From contig NZ_JACIDS010000005.1 of assembly GCF_014196455.1 (NCBI RefSeq), positions 558,001 to 622,000 on the forward strand: a stretch of DNA of 64,000 bases. Direction: 5' to 3'. The stretch's first letter is position 1, and every line of letters begins with the position of its first letter. The translations under genes were made by a program, and so were the position numbers. The notes under the pieces are model-generated. The model was not told the origin of the DNA, searched no databases, and was given only the letters and a program-made list of their open reading frames with translations. This DNA is from Kaistia hirudinis (GTDB lineage Bacteria > Pseudomonadota > Alphaproteobacteria > Rhizobiales > Kaistiaceae). Positions 1-8,698 of this stretch are shown piece after piece.

Positions 1-1164
1 GTCGATATGGATCAGGCTCTTGTTGGCGCCCTTCTCGGCGAGCTCGTCCGCGGTCATCGTGTCGCCGCCGCGGATGCACTTGGCATAGGCCTGGCCGAGT
101 GCGATGTGGCAGGCGGCGTTCTCGTCATAGAGCGTGTTGTAGAAGAGCAGCCCGCTCGCCGAGATCGGAGAGGAGTGCGGCACCAGAGCGACCTCGCCAA
201 GGCGGGCAGCGCCCTCGTCGGTCTCCAGCACCTTGCCGAGCACTTCCTCGCCCGTCCGCGCCTTGGCCTCGACGATCCGGCCGGCCTCGAAGCGCACCTC
301 GATGTCCTGGATCAGCGTGCCCTGATACGAGAGCGGCTTGGTGCTGCGCACGACGCCTTCGACGCGATCCTTGTGCGGCGTCGTGAAGACCTCTTCCGAC
401 GGGATGTTGGGATTGCAGATGACGCCGTTCTTGGCCGTCGACGCGCCGCCTTCCCATTCATGGTCGTCGGCAAGGCCGACGGTCAGGTCGGTGCCGGGTC
501 CCTTGAAGTGCAGCGCCGCATAACGCTTGCGATTGAGCAGCGCGGTACGGGCGTGGAGCACGGCATTGTGCTCGGCCCAGGCCGCGATCGGATCGCGACG
601 GTCGACGCGCGAGGCAGAGAAGATCGCGTCCCAGAGCTTGGCGACGGCGATCGAGTCGGGCTCGTTCGGAAAAACGGCCTTGGCCCAGGCCAGCGAGGCG
701 AAGGAGACGATCGTCCAGTTGATGTCGAAGCCGGCGATCAGTTCGAGCGCTGGCTGATAGGCCCGCGAACGCGCTCGGTTGGCACGCGCGACCTTGTCGC
801 CATCCTCGCCCGACAGCAGGGACGGATTGTCGCCGGCAATGGCGAGACGGGCGGCACCGTTGCGGAACGCCGACGCCATGCCTTCATACAGCCAGCCCGA
901 TGCCACATCGAAGCTGCCGTCAGGCGCATGGCGAAAGCGCATCAGCGTCGCTTCGTCATCCGAGAAGAGCGTCGTCACCAGCGAGGCGCCGGCCTTGTAG
1001 GCGTGTTCGGTGATGCGACGGACCAGCGGCAGCGCCTCGATCGGAGCCGTCATCACCAGCTCCTGCCCGACCTGCAGCCCGAGTCCGACCTTGACGGCGA
1101 CCTCGCCGAGGCGATCGAGCTTCGATTCCTGCGTGAGGAAGGGGTCGCGGTTGACGATATTCAT
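1..1164 (-). CDS. Aminopeptidase, M29 family (AmpS/PepS-like), 3' end cut by window
   Basis: The minus strand encodes 388 residues from an ATG at 1164 and runs off the left edge without a stop. Family members are slightly over 400 aa, so only about 25-30 residues are missing. M29 enzymes are cytosolic dimetal aminopeptidases that remove N-terminal residues from peptides. The six metal ligands of the family can be placed by spacing: E258 (IPSEEVFTTP), E324 (RLGEVALVP), H353 and Y360 (CHIALGQAY), and H386/D388 (LIHID) at the very end of the visible part. Nothing is missing from the active site in what can be seen. It is the last gene of a minus-strand group with an MFS transporter and an M81 peptidase, which suggests peptide or amino-acid amide turnover. 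The assignment comes from motif and spacing recognition, not a search. Confidence 0.9.
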   Translation of the reverse strand, partial: MNIVNRDPFLTQESKLDRLGEVAVKVGLGLQVGQELVMTAPIEALPLVRRITEHAYKAGASLVTTLFSDDEATLMRFRHAPDGSFDVASGWLYEGMASAFRNGAARLAIAGDNPSLLSGEDGDKVARANRARSRAYQPALELIAGFDINWTIVSFASLAWAKAVFPNEPDSIAVAKLWDAIFSASRVDRRDPIAAWAEHNAVLHARTALLNRKRYAALHFKGPGTDLTVGLADDHEWEGGASTAKNGVICNPNIPSEEVFTTPHKDRVEGVVRSTKPLSYQGTLIQDIEVRFEAGRIVEAKARTGEEVLGKVLETDEGAARLGEVALVPHSSPISASGLLFYNTLYDENAACHIALGQAYAKCIRGGDTMTADELAEKGANKSLIHID

Positions 1165-1220
1165 GTAGCCTTCGTCTCCGTTAGCGCTTCGGCGCGACGT
1201 ATCGCCCGGCCAGACCATCG

Positions 1221-2666
1221 TCAAGAGCGTGGCGATACCGTGGCGCGGCGACGGGGTTGATGCTTCGAGACGAGCGTTCCGGCGTCATGCGGCAGCAGGA
1301 AGCTGTCGAAAAGCCCGATCAGCGCGACGACGGCGACGATCAGGAATGCCGTGTGGAAGTCCCCGAGCGTCAGCCCGATCGTCTCCGGTGAGAGCAGCGT
1401 ATCGGAGAGGCGGAGCGCCACGGCCCCCAGCGCGATGCCGAGGCCGAAGGTGATCTGCTGGACGAGGCTGAAGAGCGTGTTCGCTCCGGCCATCTGCTCC
1501 TGCGGCACATCGACGAAGGCGATCGTGTTGATCGCCGTATATTGCATCGAGCGCGCCGCGCCCGAGAAGAACAGGATCGCCGCGATGACGACGGGCGGCG
1601 TCGCCGGGGTCAGCAGCGCGCAGCCGATCATCGTCGCGATGAAGAACAGGCCATTGCCGATCAGCGTCGTCCGGAAGCCGAAGGTCCTCAGCACGAAGCT
1701 CGTCAGCGGCTTCATGCCGAGATTGCCGGCAAAGAGCGTGAGCACATAGAGGCCGGCGACGAACGGATCGAGCCCGAAGCCGACCTGCAGCATCAACGGC
1801 GCGAGGAAGGGCACGGCGCTGACGGCGGAGCGGAAGAGCGAGCCGCCGCTCATCGTGACGCGGAAGGTCTGGATCCGCCAGGCGGAGAGGTCGGGCAGCG
1901 GATGGGCATGCCGGCGCGAATGGAGCGCCGCCGCAACGCCGAAGACGAGGCTCGCCGCGAGCACCAACCCGCCGACGACCCATGTCGCCTCGCTGTGACC
2001 GACGAGTTCGAGGCCATACATCAGGCCGGCGCAGGTAAGGCTCGTCAGGATGAAGCCGAGCCAGTCGAAAGTCGGGCGCGAACTCGGCTTGTCGTTCGGG
2101 ATGAGGCGCAGCGCCAGCGGCAGCGCCACCAGGCCGAGCGGCACGTTCAGGATGAACACCCAGTGCCACGAGGCATAGGTGGTGATGAAGCCGCCGAGCG
2201 GTGGCCCGAGGATCGGAGCCGAAAGCGCCGGCCAGGTCAGCGTCGCGATCGCGCGCATCAGGTCGGTCTTCTCGGTATTGCGCAGCACGACGAGCCGCCC
2301 GACGGGCACCATCATGGCGCCGCCCGCACCCTGGACGATGCGCGCCAGCGTGAAGCTCTCGAGGCTGCCGGCCATGGCGCACCAGATCGACGAAAGCGTG
2401 AAGATCGCGACGGCCCATGCGAAGACGGTGCGGGCCCCGAGCCGATCCGCCATCCAGCCGCTCGCCGGAATGAAGATCGCGAGCGTGATCATATAGGCCG
2501 ACATGCCGACATTCATGTCGACGGCCGTCACGCCGAACGACTTGGCCATCTGCGGCAAGGCCGTGGCAATCACCGTCCCGTCGAGGTTCTCCATGAAGAA
2601 CGCACCGGCGACGAGATAGGCGATGAGGCTGGAAGGCTTGTCGCTCTTCGGCGTTGCTTCGGTCAT
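1221..2666 (-). CDS. DHA2-family MFS drug/metabolite transporter
   Basis: This 481-aa polytopic inner-membrane protein has the length and pattern of the 14-helix DHA2 drug:H+ antiporters (HsrA/MdtD/EmrB-like). Visible signatures are the N-terminal ENLDGTVIATALP segment of TM1, the loop 2-3 motif GWMADRLGART, and QGAGGAMMVPVGRLVVL in TM4-5. It would export a small molecule using the proton gradient. The stop is 56 bp upstream of the aminopeptidase start and the gene begins 76 bp after the M81 peptidase stop, all on one strand, so co-transcription is plausible. The substrate cannot be told from sequence. Export of a peptide or amino-acid derivative would fit the neighbours but is inference. Confidence 0.9.
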   Translation of the reverse strand: MTEATPKSDKPSSLIAYLVAGAFFMENLDGTVIATALPQMAKSFGVTAVDMNVGMSAYMITLAIFIPASGWMADRLGARTVFAWAVAIFTLSSIWCAMAGSLESFTLARIVQGAGGAMMVPVGRLVVLRNTEKTDLMRAIATLTWPALSAPILGPPLGGFITTYASWHWVFILNVPLGLVALPLALRLIPNDKPSSRPTFDWLGFILTSLTCAGLMYGLELVGHSEATWVVGGLVLAASLVFGVAAALHSRRHAHPLPDLSAWRIQTFRVTMSGGSLFRSAVSAVPFLAPLMLQVGFGLDPFVAGLYVLTLFAGNLGMKPLTSFVLRTFGFRTTLIGNGLFFIATMIGCALLTPATPPVVIAAILFFSGAARSMQYTAINTIAFVDVPQEQMAGANTLFSLVQQITFGLGIALGAVALRLSDTLLSPETIGLTLGDFHTAFLIVAVVALIGLFDSFLLPHDAGTLVSKHQPRRRATVSPRS

Positions 2667-2742
2667 CGGGACAGCGTGCGGAAGGCCATCGGAAGGCGGG
2701 CCTCCCTCATCGCGCGTTCTTCACCGCCCTGCAAGGGCCCCC

Positions 2743-4218
2743 TCAGACCGCGAACGGATCCTCGACGCGGGGCCAGATCGGGCGGGTGAGCTTGCGGTAG
2801 TCCGTGATGCGCGGGTTCGAGGGATAGGGCGCGCCCGCGTCGATATAGAGGATCTCCGCCGCGATCGGCAGGAAGCCGGCGTGGAAATGGTTGGTCGATT
2901 TGACCAGCAGCATCGCCTTCGACAGCGGGTCGAGGCCGAGATTGGAATAGATGTCGGGCTCGAAAGTCTGCGTGCGGTTGGTGTTGAGGATCACGTCGGT
3001 CTTCGTGCCGACGAGCCGCACGAGAGCAGTCGCGCCGAGCGTAACGCGGCTCTTGCCGAAGCTCTGCCAGCCTTCCGGGACCGCGCGCACGACGTCGACC
3101 AGCGCATCGATCGGCGCGCCGCCATCGGGGCCTGCCTTGCCGCCGAAGCGCAGCTGGATGCGCGCGCCCTCCCCTGCCGCCAGGCAGAACGTCACGGCGA
3201 TCGGGTCCCAGATCGTCGCGACGGCGACATCCTCGACCCCGCGCTCGATCATGCGGCGCAGGATCAGCGTGCCGTCGCCGGCGACGCCGCCACCGGGATT
3301 GTCCCAGGTATCGGCGACGACGACCGGCTTGCCGGGCTTGCTCGCCACGATCTCCAGCGCGCGGTCGATGCCGCCGTCGATCGAGAGCTGCGGCATCATC
3401 GTCCGGCCGCGATAGGAGAAGACCTCGCGGCCGAGCTTTTCGGCCAGCGCGTCGCCCTCGGCCTTGCGATCATCCGTCACGACGAGAACGCGCGTGCCCA
3501 TTTCCGGCACGTCGCCGGCCATGAAGCCGTGGATCAGCGAGACCGAGAGAATGCCATCCTTGCCGTGCATCGCCTTCATCCGATCGACGAAGGAGCGCAT
3601 CGGCTCGCGGCTGGTCGGGAAGACGTCGATCATGCGGCAGTCGAAGGTGGAGATGACGGGCCGGATCTCGCCGCGCAGCGTGCGGATCGCGAGGTCGACG
3701 ACATGCTCGCCGCGCTCGTAGAAATCGGTGTGCGGGAATTCGAGGAAGGCGGCGAGAATGTTCGAATTCTCGACACGCTTCGCCGTCAGATGGCTGTGCG
3801 GATCGAGCTCCGCGGCGACGAGCACGTCGGGGCCGACGATCGCGCGGATATTGGCGAGAAGGTCGCCCTCGCAATCGTCATAGCCCTGCGCGACCATGGC
3901 GCCGTGCAGGCCGAGCACGACGGCGTCGACCGGCAGCGCCGCGCGCAGTTGGTCGAGGATCTCGTCGCGCAGCGCCTCATAGGTCTGGCGCTGCACGAGA
4001 CCGCCCGGCTCCGCCCAAGTGGCCGTGCCTTCGATGAGATCGATGCCGTCGGCGGCAGCGCGCTTCCTGAGCGCGACGATCGGCGAGGAGCAGAGCGTCG
4101 GCGTCTCGGGGTGGTGGCCGGGCGCGGCGTAGAACGCCGCCTCGAAACTCGCGCGATCCGTGGGGATCGGAGCGAAGGTGTTCGTCTCCGTGGCGAGCGA
4201 GGCGGCGAAGATGCGCAT
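2743..4218 (-). CDS. M81 family metallopeptidase (MlrC/microcystinase C-like)
   Basis: The 491-aa product is full length for M81/MlrC proteins. These are Zn enzymes first described in microcystin degradation but spread widely in proteobacteria that do not degrade microcystin. Typical segments are ATETNTF near the N terminus, LGLHGAMVA, ELDPHSHLT, HTDFYERG, VADTWDNPGGGVAGDGT and KSTNHFHAGF. It has no signal peptide, so it should be cytosolic. Its start lies 9 bp after the ridA stop, indicating one transcript. Next to RidA and a D-amino-acid-type PLP enzyme, it probably opens an unusual peptide or amide. Its true substrate is unknown and microcystin should not be assumed. Confidence 0.88.
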   Translation of the reverse strand: MRIFAASLATETNTFAPIPTDRASFEAAFYAAPGHHPETPTLCSSPIVALRKRAAADGIDLIEGTATWAEPGGLVQRQTYEALRDEILDQLRAALPVDAVVLGLHGAMVAQGYDDCEGDLLANIRAIVGPDVLVAAELDPHSHLTAKRVENSNILAAFLEFPHTDFYERGEHVVDLAIRTLRGEIRPVISTFDCRMIDVFPTSREPMRSFVDRMKAMHGKDGILSVSLIHGFMAGDVPEMGTRVLVVTDDRKAEGDALAEKLGREVFSYRGRTMMPQLSIDGGIDRALEIVASKPGKPVVVADTWDNPGGGVAGDGTLILRRMIERGVEDVAVATIWDPIAVTFCLAAGEGARIQLRFGGKAGPDGGAPIDALVDVVRAVPEGWQSFGKSRVTLGATALVRLVGTKTDVILNTNRTQTFEPDIYSNLGLDPLSKAMLLVKSTNHFHAGFLPIAAEILYIDAGAPYPSNPRITDYRKLTRPIWPRVEDPFAV

Positions 4219-4227
4219 GGTTCCGTC

Positions 4228-4596
4228 TCAGCCCTTGGGGGCGTAGGCGACGGCCTCGATCTCGACGCGGATGTCGATCATCAGCCGCGCCTCGACGGTC
4301 GTACGGGCCGGCGGCTCCGTCGGGAAATAGGTCGCATAGACCTTGTTGAACGCGCCGAAATCGCGCGCATCCGAGATGATCGCGAAGGTCTTGACCACCT
4401 GGTCCATCGTGCAGCCGGCGAGCGCCAGCGCGGCCTTGACGTTCTCGAGCGTCTGGCGCGTCTGCGCCTCGATGCCGCCCGGCACGACGACGCCATTGGC
4501 ATCGGTCGGAACCTGACCGGACACATAGACGAAGTCCCCGGCGCGCACGGCCGGCGAAAGCGGTACATGCGAGCCGCCATAGGTGATCTTCTTCAT
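4228..4596 (-). CDS. ridA: RidA family protein (reactive enamine/imine deaminase)
   Basis: This 122-aa protein has the RidA (YjgF/YER057c/UK114) fold. RidA proteins form trimers that hydrolyse reactive enamines and imines released by PLP dehydratases. Visible features are VYVSGQVP, TRQTLENVKAALALAG, and PPARTTVEA with the conserved arginine (R98) that binds the substrate carboxylate, followed by VEIEAVAY with the C-terminal glutamate. Two ATGs are possible. The one at 4596 is preferred because AGGAG sits 9 nt upstream; the ATG at 4605 would abut the Shine-Dalgarno sequence directly. It leads the minus-strand operon with the M81 peptidase. Its proximity to a DSD1-like PLP enzyme (6403-7467) suggests it cleans up imine products of that enzyme or a related one. 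Confidence 0.93.
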   Translation of the reverse strand: MKKITYGGSHVPLSPAVRAGDFVYVSGQVPTDANGVVVPGGIEAQTRQTLENVKAALALAGCTMDQVVKTFAIISDARDFGAFNKVYATYFPTEPPARTTVEARLMIDIRVEIEAVAYAPKG

Positions 4597-4731
4597 CACG
4601 TTCATCTCCTGGAAAGACAGGCGCACATGTAAATTCCCGACATATCGCGCCGTCAAGGCTGAATTTCCGGCGCAAGCGATGTTGCTTTTTTTCAGAATCG
4701 GGCGAAATCTGGCGCCTCTCGGAGGTGGCAA
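4597..4731. promoter_or_regulatory. Divergent promoter region between ridA and SDR operons
   Basis: This 135-bp region separates two divergent gene groups and is the likely target of the RpiR-type regulator encoded downstream. It is AT-richer than its surroundings. Two similar segments, AAATTCCCG at 4631 and AATTTCCGG at 4662, are 31 bp apart, and a T7 run begins at about 4686. An AGGTGG Shine-Dalgarno precedes the SDR start. No operator can be assigned with certainty. Confidence 0.4.
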
Positions 4732-5493
4732 ATGTTCGGACTGGAAGACAAGCACGTAGTCATCAGCGGCGCGGGCGGCGGGATCGGCCGTGCCCTCGTG
4801 GACGCTTTCAAGAGCGCCGGCGCGCGCATCACCGCGGTCGATCGCGACAGCGCCCTGCTGGCGGCGCTCGAAGGCGTCGACACGGAGTGCTTCGAGCTGA
4901 CCGACCATGCGGCTGCGACGAAGGCGGCCGAGGCGATCCTCGCCCGCTCGGGCGCGCCGGACGTCATCGTCGGCAATGCCGGCTTCACGCGCGCCGAAGG
5001 TATGGCGAGCGTCACGCCCGAGGTCTGGGATTCCGAGATCGCGGTCAATCTGACCGGCGGCTATAATCTCGTTCACCCGTTCCTGCCGGCGATCAAGGCG
5101 GCCGGCGGCGCCGCGATCGTCTTCATCTCCTCGGTCAATGGTCTCGCCCATTACGGCAACCCCGCCTATTCGGCCGCGAAGGCCGGCCTCATCGGCTATG
5201 CCCGCTCGCTCGCCGTCGAATGCGGCCGCGACGGCATTCGCGCCAATGTGGTCTGCCCCGGCTCCGTGCGCACGCCGGCCTGGGCCCATCGCCTCGACAA
5301 GGATCCGGGGCTGATGGACGAAGTGTCGAAATTCTATCCGCTCGGCCGCATCGTGACGCCGCAGGAAGTCGCCCAGGCGGTCGTCTTCCTCGGTTCGCCC
5401 CTGTCCGGCGGCATCACGGGCGTCGCGCTCCCCGTCGATGCCGGGCTGATGGCCGGCAATCTGCGTTTCGTGCGCGAGATCATCGGCGCCTAG
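4732..5493 (+). CDS. SDR family oxidoreductase
   Basis: The 253-aa protein is a classical short-chain dehydrogenase/reductase. It has an N-terminal NAD(P) loop ISGAGGGIGRAL, GNAGFTRA in place of the NNAG motif, the catalytic serine in ISSVNG, and the YSAAK Tyr-Lys pair. The C terminus GGITGVALPVDAGLM is typical of the family. Start: ATG after GGAGGTGGCAA, a strong ribosome site. It is followed 8 bp later by the RpiR-type regulator and then by a PLP-dependent aldolase-like enzyme, so it likely oxidises or reduces a hydroxy-acid or carbonyl intermediate of that small pathway. The substrate is not predictable. Confidence 0.92.
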   Translation: MFGLEDKHVVISGAGGGIGRALVDAFKSAGARITAVDRDSALLAALEGVDTECFELTDHAAATKAAEAILARSGAPDVIVGNAGFTRAEGMASVTPEVWDSEIAVNLTGGYNLVHPFLPAIKAAGGAAIVFISSVNGLAHYGNPAYSAAKAGLIGYARSLAVECGRDGIRANVVCPGSVRTPAWAHRLDKDPGLMDEVSKFYPLGRIVTPQEVAQAVVFLGSPLSGGITGVALPVDAGLMAGNLRFVREIIGA

Positions 5494-5501
5494 GTCCAGC
5501 C

Positions 5502-6380
5502 ATGGCGTCGATCGTCGACCTGATCGCGAGGCTGCGGGAAATCGAGGCGGATGGCAGCCGCTCCGATCGACGCCTCGCGACCGTGGTCCTCGGCGATCTC
5601 GACTTCGCGTCCAAGGCCTCGATCGACGATCTCGCCGCCCGGGCGGGCGTGAGCGAGCCGACCGTGACGCGCTTCTGCCGCACGCTCGGCACCGACGGCA
5701 TCCGCGACTTCAAGTTCCGCCTCGCCCAGGCGCTGGCGATCGGCGGCGCGTTCCTCGTGCCGCGTCCGCCGGCAGCCGAGGGGCGGCGGATCGTCGATAC
5801 CATTGCCGATGCCGCGATCGGCGCGATCGAGGCGATGCGCGCCAGCGCCGACCCCGAACGCATCGAGGCGGCGGCGGAGCGGCTAGCGAGCGCGCGCGCC
5901 GTGCTCGCCTATGGCTCGGGCGGCTCGTCGTCGATCGCGGCGAGCGAAATGCAGCATCGCCTCTTCCGCCTCGGCATTGCCGTCGCCGCCTATTCGGACG
6001 GCGAACTGCAGCGCATGACCGCATCCGCGGCCGGGCGTGACACGGCCATCGTCGCCTTTTCGATATCGGGCCATGTACGGCCGATCGTGGAAGCGGTGAC
6101 GATCGCGCGCCAGTATGGCGCCTCGACCATCGTCGTCACGGCGCCCGCCTCGCCGCTCGCCGAGGCTGGCGAGATCGTCGTTCCCTTCTCGATCGGCGAG
6201 GACGACGTCGCCCTGCTCCGCCCGTCGCCGACACGCTATGCGCTGATCGGCTGCGTCGACATGCTGGCGCTGGCCACCGCCGAGGCCATGGGCCCGCAGG
6301 TGCTGGAACGGCTGCGCCGCATCAAGCAGAACATCAACACGCTGAAGCACAACGATCCCGGTCTGCCGATCGGCGACTGA
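5502..6380 (+). CDS. MurR/RpiR family transcriptional regulator (HTH + SIS)
   Basis: The 292-aa product has the two-domain RpiR layout. Residues 1 to about 75 form the HTH_6 DNA-binding domain (ASIDDLAARAGVSEPTVTRF). About 120-250 form a SIS sugar-phosphate isomerase-like domain with YGSGGSSSIA and AFSISGHVRPIVEA. SIS domains bind phosphosugars or related small ligands and switch DNA binding. The ATG at 5502 is 8 bp past the SDR stop, and the long upstream extension of the open frame overlaps the SDR gene and is not real. Being inside the operon it probably controls, it likely acts on the divergent promoter region 4597-4731. Confidence 0.92.
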   Translation: MASIVDLIARLREIEADGSRSDRRLATVVLGDLDFASKASIDDLAARAGVSEPTVTRFCRTLGTDGIRDFKFRLAQALAIGGAFLVPRPPAAEGRRIVDTIADAAIGAIEAMRASADPERIEAAAERLASARAVLAYGSGGSSSIAASEMQHRLFRLGIAVAAYSDGELQRMTASAAGRDTAIVAFSISGHVRPIVEAVTIARQYGASTIVVTAPASPLAEAGEIVVPFSIGEDDVALLRPSPTRYALIGCVDMLALATAEAMGPQVLERLRRIKQNINTLKHNDPGLPIGD

Positions 6381-6402
6381 GAGCCACGCAAGGAGAATAC
6401 CC

Positions 6403-7467
6403 ATGTCCCAGTCCATCGACGCGCTCGAAACTCCCTGCATCATCGTCGATCTCGACAAGGCGGAGGCGAACCTGAAGCGCGCGCAGGACTATGCGGATGC
6501 GAACGGCGTGCATCTGCGCCCGCACATCAAGACGCACAAGCTGCCCTCCTTCGCCCGGCGCCAGGTCGAGCTCGGCGCGATCGGCATCACCTGCCAGAAG
6601 CTCGGCGAAGCCGAAGTGATGGCCGATGCCGGCATCGAGGACATCTTCCTGCCCTACAACCTGATCGGCGTGGAGAAGCTGCATCGCCTGCGCCGGCTGG
6701 CCGAGCGGGTGAAGCTCGCCGTGACCGCGGACAGCGCCTTCGTCATCGACGGCTATGGTCGGGCTTTCGCGGACAGCTCGCTCCCGCTCGTAGTCCTGGT
6801 CGAATGCGACACCGGCATGGGACGCGCCGGCGTGCAGACGCCGGAAGAAGCCGTCACGCTCGCCCGCCGGATCGACGCCACGCCGGGCCTCACCTTCGGC
6901 GGCATCATGACCTACCCGGCAACGGGCAAGGCGGCCGAAGCCCGCATCTGGCTGGATACGGCCGTCGCGGCGCTCACCGCCGCCGGCCTGCCGCCGCGCA
7001 TCGTCTCGACCGGCGGCACGCCGGATCTTTGGCATGCGCACGAGACGGCCGCCGCCACGGAGTATCGGCCGGGCACCTATATCTATCTCGACCGGTTCCA
7101 GGTTGAGAAGGGCGTCGGCACGATCGATGATTGCGCACTGACGGTGCTGACCACGGTAGTGAGCCGGCCGAACGACAATCGCGCCATCGTCGATGCTGGC
7201 TCGAAGTCGCTGACCAGCGATCTGCTCGGCATGTCCGGCTACGGCCAGTTGCTCGGCTATCCCGAGGCCGTGATCGCGGGGCTCAGCGAGGAGCACGGCA
7301 CGATCGATCTGTCGGCATCCAAGGAAAAGCCCGCCATCGGCGAGCGGGTCCACATCCTGCCGAACCATGTCTGCCCGGTCGTGAACCTCTTCGATCGGGT
7401 TCACCTGGTCTCCAAGGGCCGGGTCGTGCGGACGGAAGTGGTCGCGGCGCGCGGCCGCGTGGACTGA
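6403..7467 (+). CDS. DSD1 family PLP-dependent enzyme (D-threonine aldolase / D-serine dehydratase-like)
   Basis: This 354-aa protein belongs to the alanine-racemase-fold (fold III) family that includes D-threonine aldolase and eukaryotic-type D-serine dehydratase. The PLP lysine is K43 in RPHIKTHK. The C-terminal metal pair of the family is present as H322 and C324 in ILPNHVCPVVN. These enzymes need PLP plus a divalent metal and act on D-beta-hydroxy amino acids, giving glycine plus an aldehyde or, after dehydration, an imine. The start has AGGAG 10 nt upstream. It closes an SDR-RpiR-DSD1 operon divergent from ridA. The chemistry fits D-amino acid catabolism, with the SDR handling a carbonyl product; that link is inference. 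Aldolase versus dehydratase activity cannot be decided here. Confidence 0.9.
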   Translation: MSQSIDALETPCIIVDLDKAEANLKRAQDYADANGVHLRPHIKTHKLPSFARRQVELGAIGITCQKLGEAEVMADAGIEDIFLPYNLIGVEKLHRLRRLAERVKLAVTADSAFVIDGYGRAFADSSLPLVVLVECDTGMGRAGVQTPEEAVTLARRIDATPGLTFGGIMTYPATGKAAEARIWLDTAVAALTAAGLPPRIVSTGGTPDLWHAHETAAATEYRPGTYIYLDRFQVEKGVGTIDDCALTVLTTVVSRPNDNRAIVDAGSKSLTSDLLGMSGYGQLLGYPEAVIAGLSEEHGTIDLSASKEKPAIGERVHILPNHVCPVVNLFDRVHLVSKGRVVRTEVVAARGRVD

Positions 7468-7492
7468 CGCGCGAGGCAGACGGCGCCGGGGC

Positions 7493-7852
7493 TCAGTCCT
7501 CGGCGCCATCGGCCGCGAGGCCCTTCATGGCGTCGGAGACGCGGCGCCTCAGGTCATACAGCACTTCGAAATGGCTCTTCAGCTCCTCGCGGCGGCGCTC
7601 GCCGCGCACGAGGAAGCGCTCTGCCGAGTCGACGAGCTCGTTGCTCTCGCGATCACGCTCGGTCTCGCCGTCGATGACATCGCCATAGAGAAACGCGGCG
7701 CGCGCCCGCGCATCCTCGAGCCGCTTCCCGAGGCCGATAAGCTCGCTTTCCGCATCGGCGATGGCGCGGTTGACGGCCTGCTCGACGATCGAAAGCCGCT
7801 CCACGTCGCTGCGAAGATCGCGTTCCCTGGATCGGAATCGTGGAAAAAGCAC
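7493..7852 (-). CDS. Hypothetical coiled-coil protein
   Basis: This 119-aa highly charged protein is rich in Arg, Glu and Ala, with long heptad-like stretches throughout and no membrane segment, so a largely helical or coiled-coil structure is expected. It has a GTG start at 7852 preceded by AGGGGG about 7 nt away. Its stop is 25 bp from the convergent DSD1-like gene. I recognise no family. A real gene is supported by the ribosome site, a protein-like composition and the absence of a better frame, but it could be over-called. Confidence 0.6.
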   Translation of the reverse strand: MLFPRFRSRERDLRSDVERLSIVEQAVNRAIADAESELIGLGKRLEDARARAAFLYGDVIDGETERDRESNELVDSAERFLVRGERRREELKSHFEVLYDLRRRVSDAMKGLAADGAED

Positions 7853-7930
7853 GCCAATGCCCCCTACGCTCTGTATCGCCCAACGGAAGGAAGGGCGGCC
7901 TCAGGCCGACCCCTGCCCCGGGCGTCGGAT

Positions 7931-8125
7931 CTAGCGGGACTTGCCGTGACCGGCGGGTCCGAGATCCTCGATCATATGCTCCACTGCCACGATCGTATTT
8001 TCGAGGTCCGATATCTTCCGGATAGCGCTCTCGGTCGGCAGCCCGTCCGCCATAGCCGCTTGACTGATCAGCTTCTGCTGCTGCTCGACGAGCCGGCTCC
8101 GCAGGACGGTGAGCTTCTTATGCAT
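7931..8125 (-). CDS. Small helical protein of unknown function (64 aa)
   Basis: The 64-aa protein begins at an ATG at 8125 with AGGAG 10 nt upstream. It is predicted helical, with two amphipathic stretches (about residues 4-25 and 34-55) and a basic C terminus. The longer upstream frame lacks a ribosome site and is not used. It lies 78 bp upstream of the coiled-coil gene on the same strand and may share its transcript. No family is recognised. Confidence 0.65.
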   Translation of the reverse strand: MHKKLTVLRSRLVEQQQKLISQAAMADGLPTESAIRKISDLENTIVAVEHMIEDLGPAGHGKSR

Positions 8126-8329
8126 GAATTCGGTACTCCTGAACCGGCGCGCATTATAGGACCGTTGCCGCACGCAGCAATGCCGTAAACTCCGGCGGCG
8201 CTCGGAACGCTTCGCACGATCCTGGGGAAGGATTGCCCCTCGGGAGGTCAACGTTTCGTAAACACTTGACCCACCGGCGGGCATTGGCCGATTCTTTCCC
8301 TATCGAATCAACGCGATGGGAGATTCGCC

Positions 8330-8554
8330 ATGATGCGCCGCATGTTTCTGACGGCCGCACTCGATCGGCTCATCGAAGAAGGCGAGATCCGGCGCCGGTC
8401 GAATGCGTTTCGCGTGATGAAGATGGTGATCGAGGACGGCGTCGCCGTTCTCGACGAGAACCAGCGGAATTTCTACGAGGAAAAGCTGATTCCCAAGATC
8501 GAGCAGGTCACGCTCTACCGCTCGCATGAGCCGGCCCGGGCATCCGCACGATAG
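8330..8554 (+). CDS. Small protein of unknown function (74 aa)
   Basis: The ATG at 8330 has GGGAG 7 nt upstream. The 74-aa product starts MMRRMFLTAALDRLIEEGEI and is acidic in the middle, with a basic, Ala-rich end. It contains no signal peptide and no known motif. It is divergent from the 64-aa gene with a 204-bp intergenic region between them. I recognise no family; the clean start and plausible composition suggest a real gene. Confidence 0.6.
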   Translation: MMRRMFLTAALDRLIEEGEIRRRSNAFRVMKMVIEDGVAVLDENQRNFYEEKLIPKIEQVTLYRSHEPARASAR

Positions 8555-8698
8555 ATATTCCGCTTTTTCCCCTGATCGCCGAATAACATACCCCCAGCGA
8601 CGGTGCGCAGCGCGTCCATCCGGCTTGAGCCGGTGGGCGCGTACGACTAGAGGTCATGCCGTATTCGATCGCCGCGAGGAGCGGCAGGAGACGACGGC

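Noticed and set aside
2623-4632. 669-aa plus-strand open frame opposite the M81 peptidase
   Set aside because: It is antisense to the M81 and RidA genes, which show intact family motifs; the composition is that of an antisense shadow.
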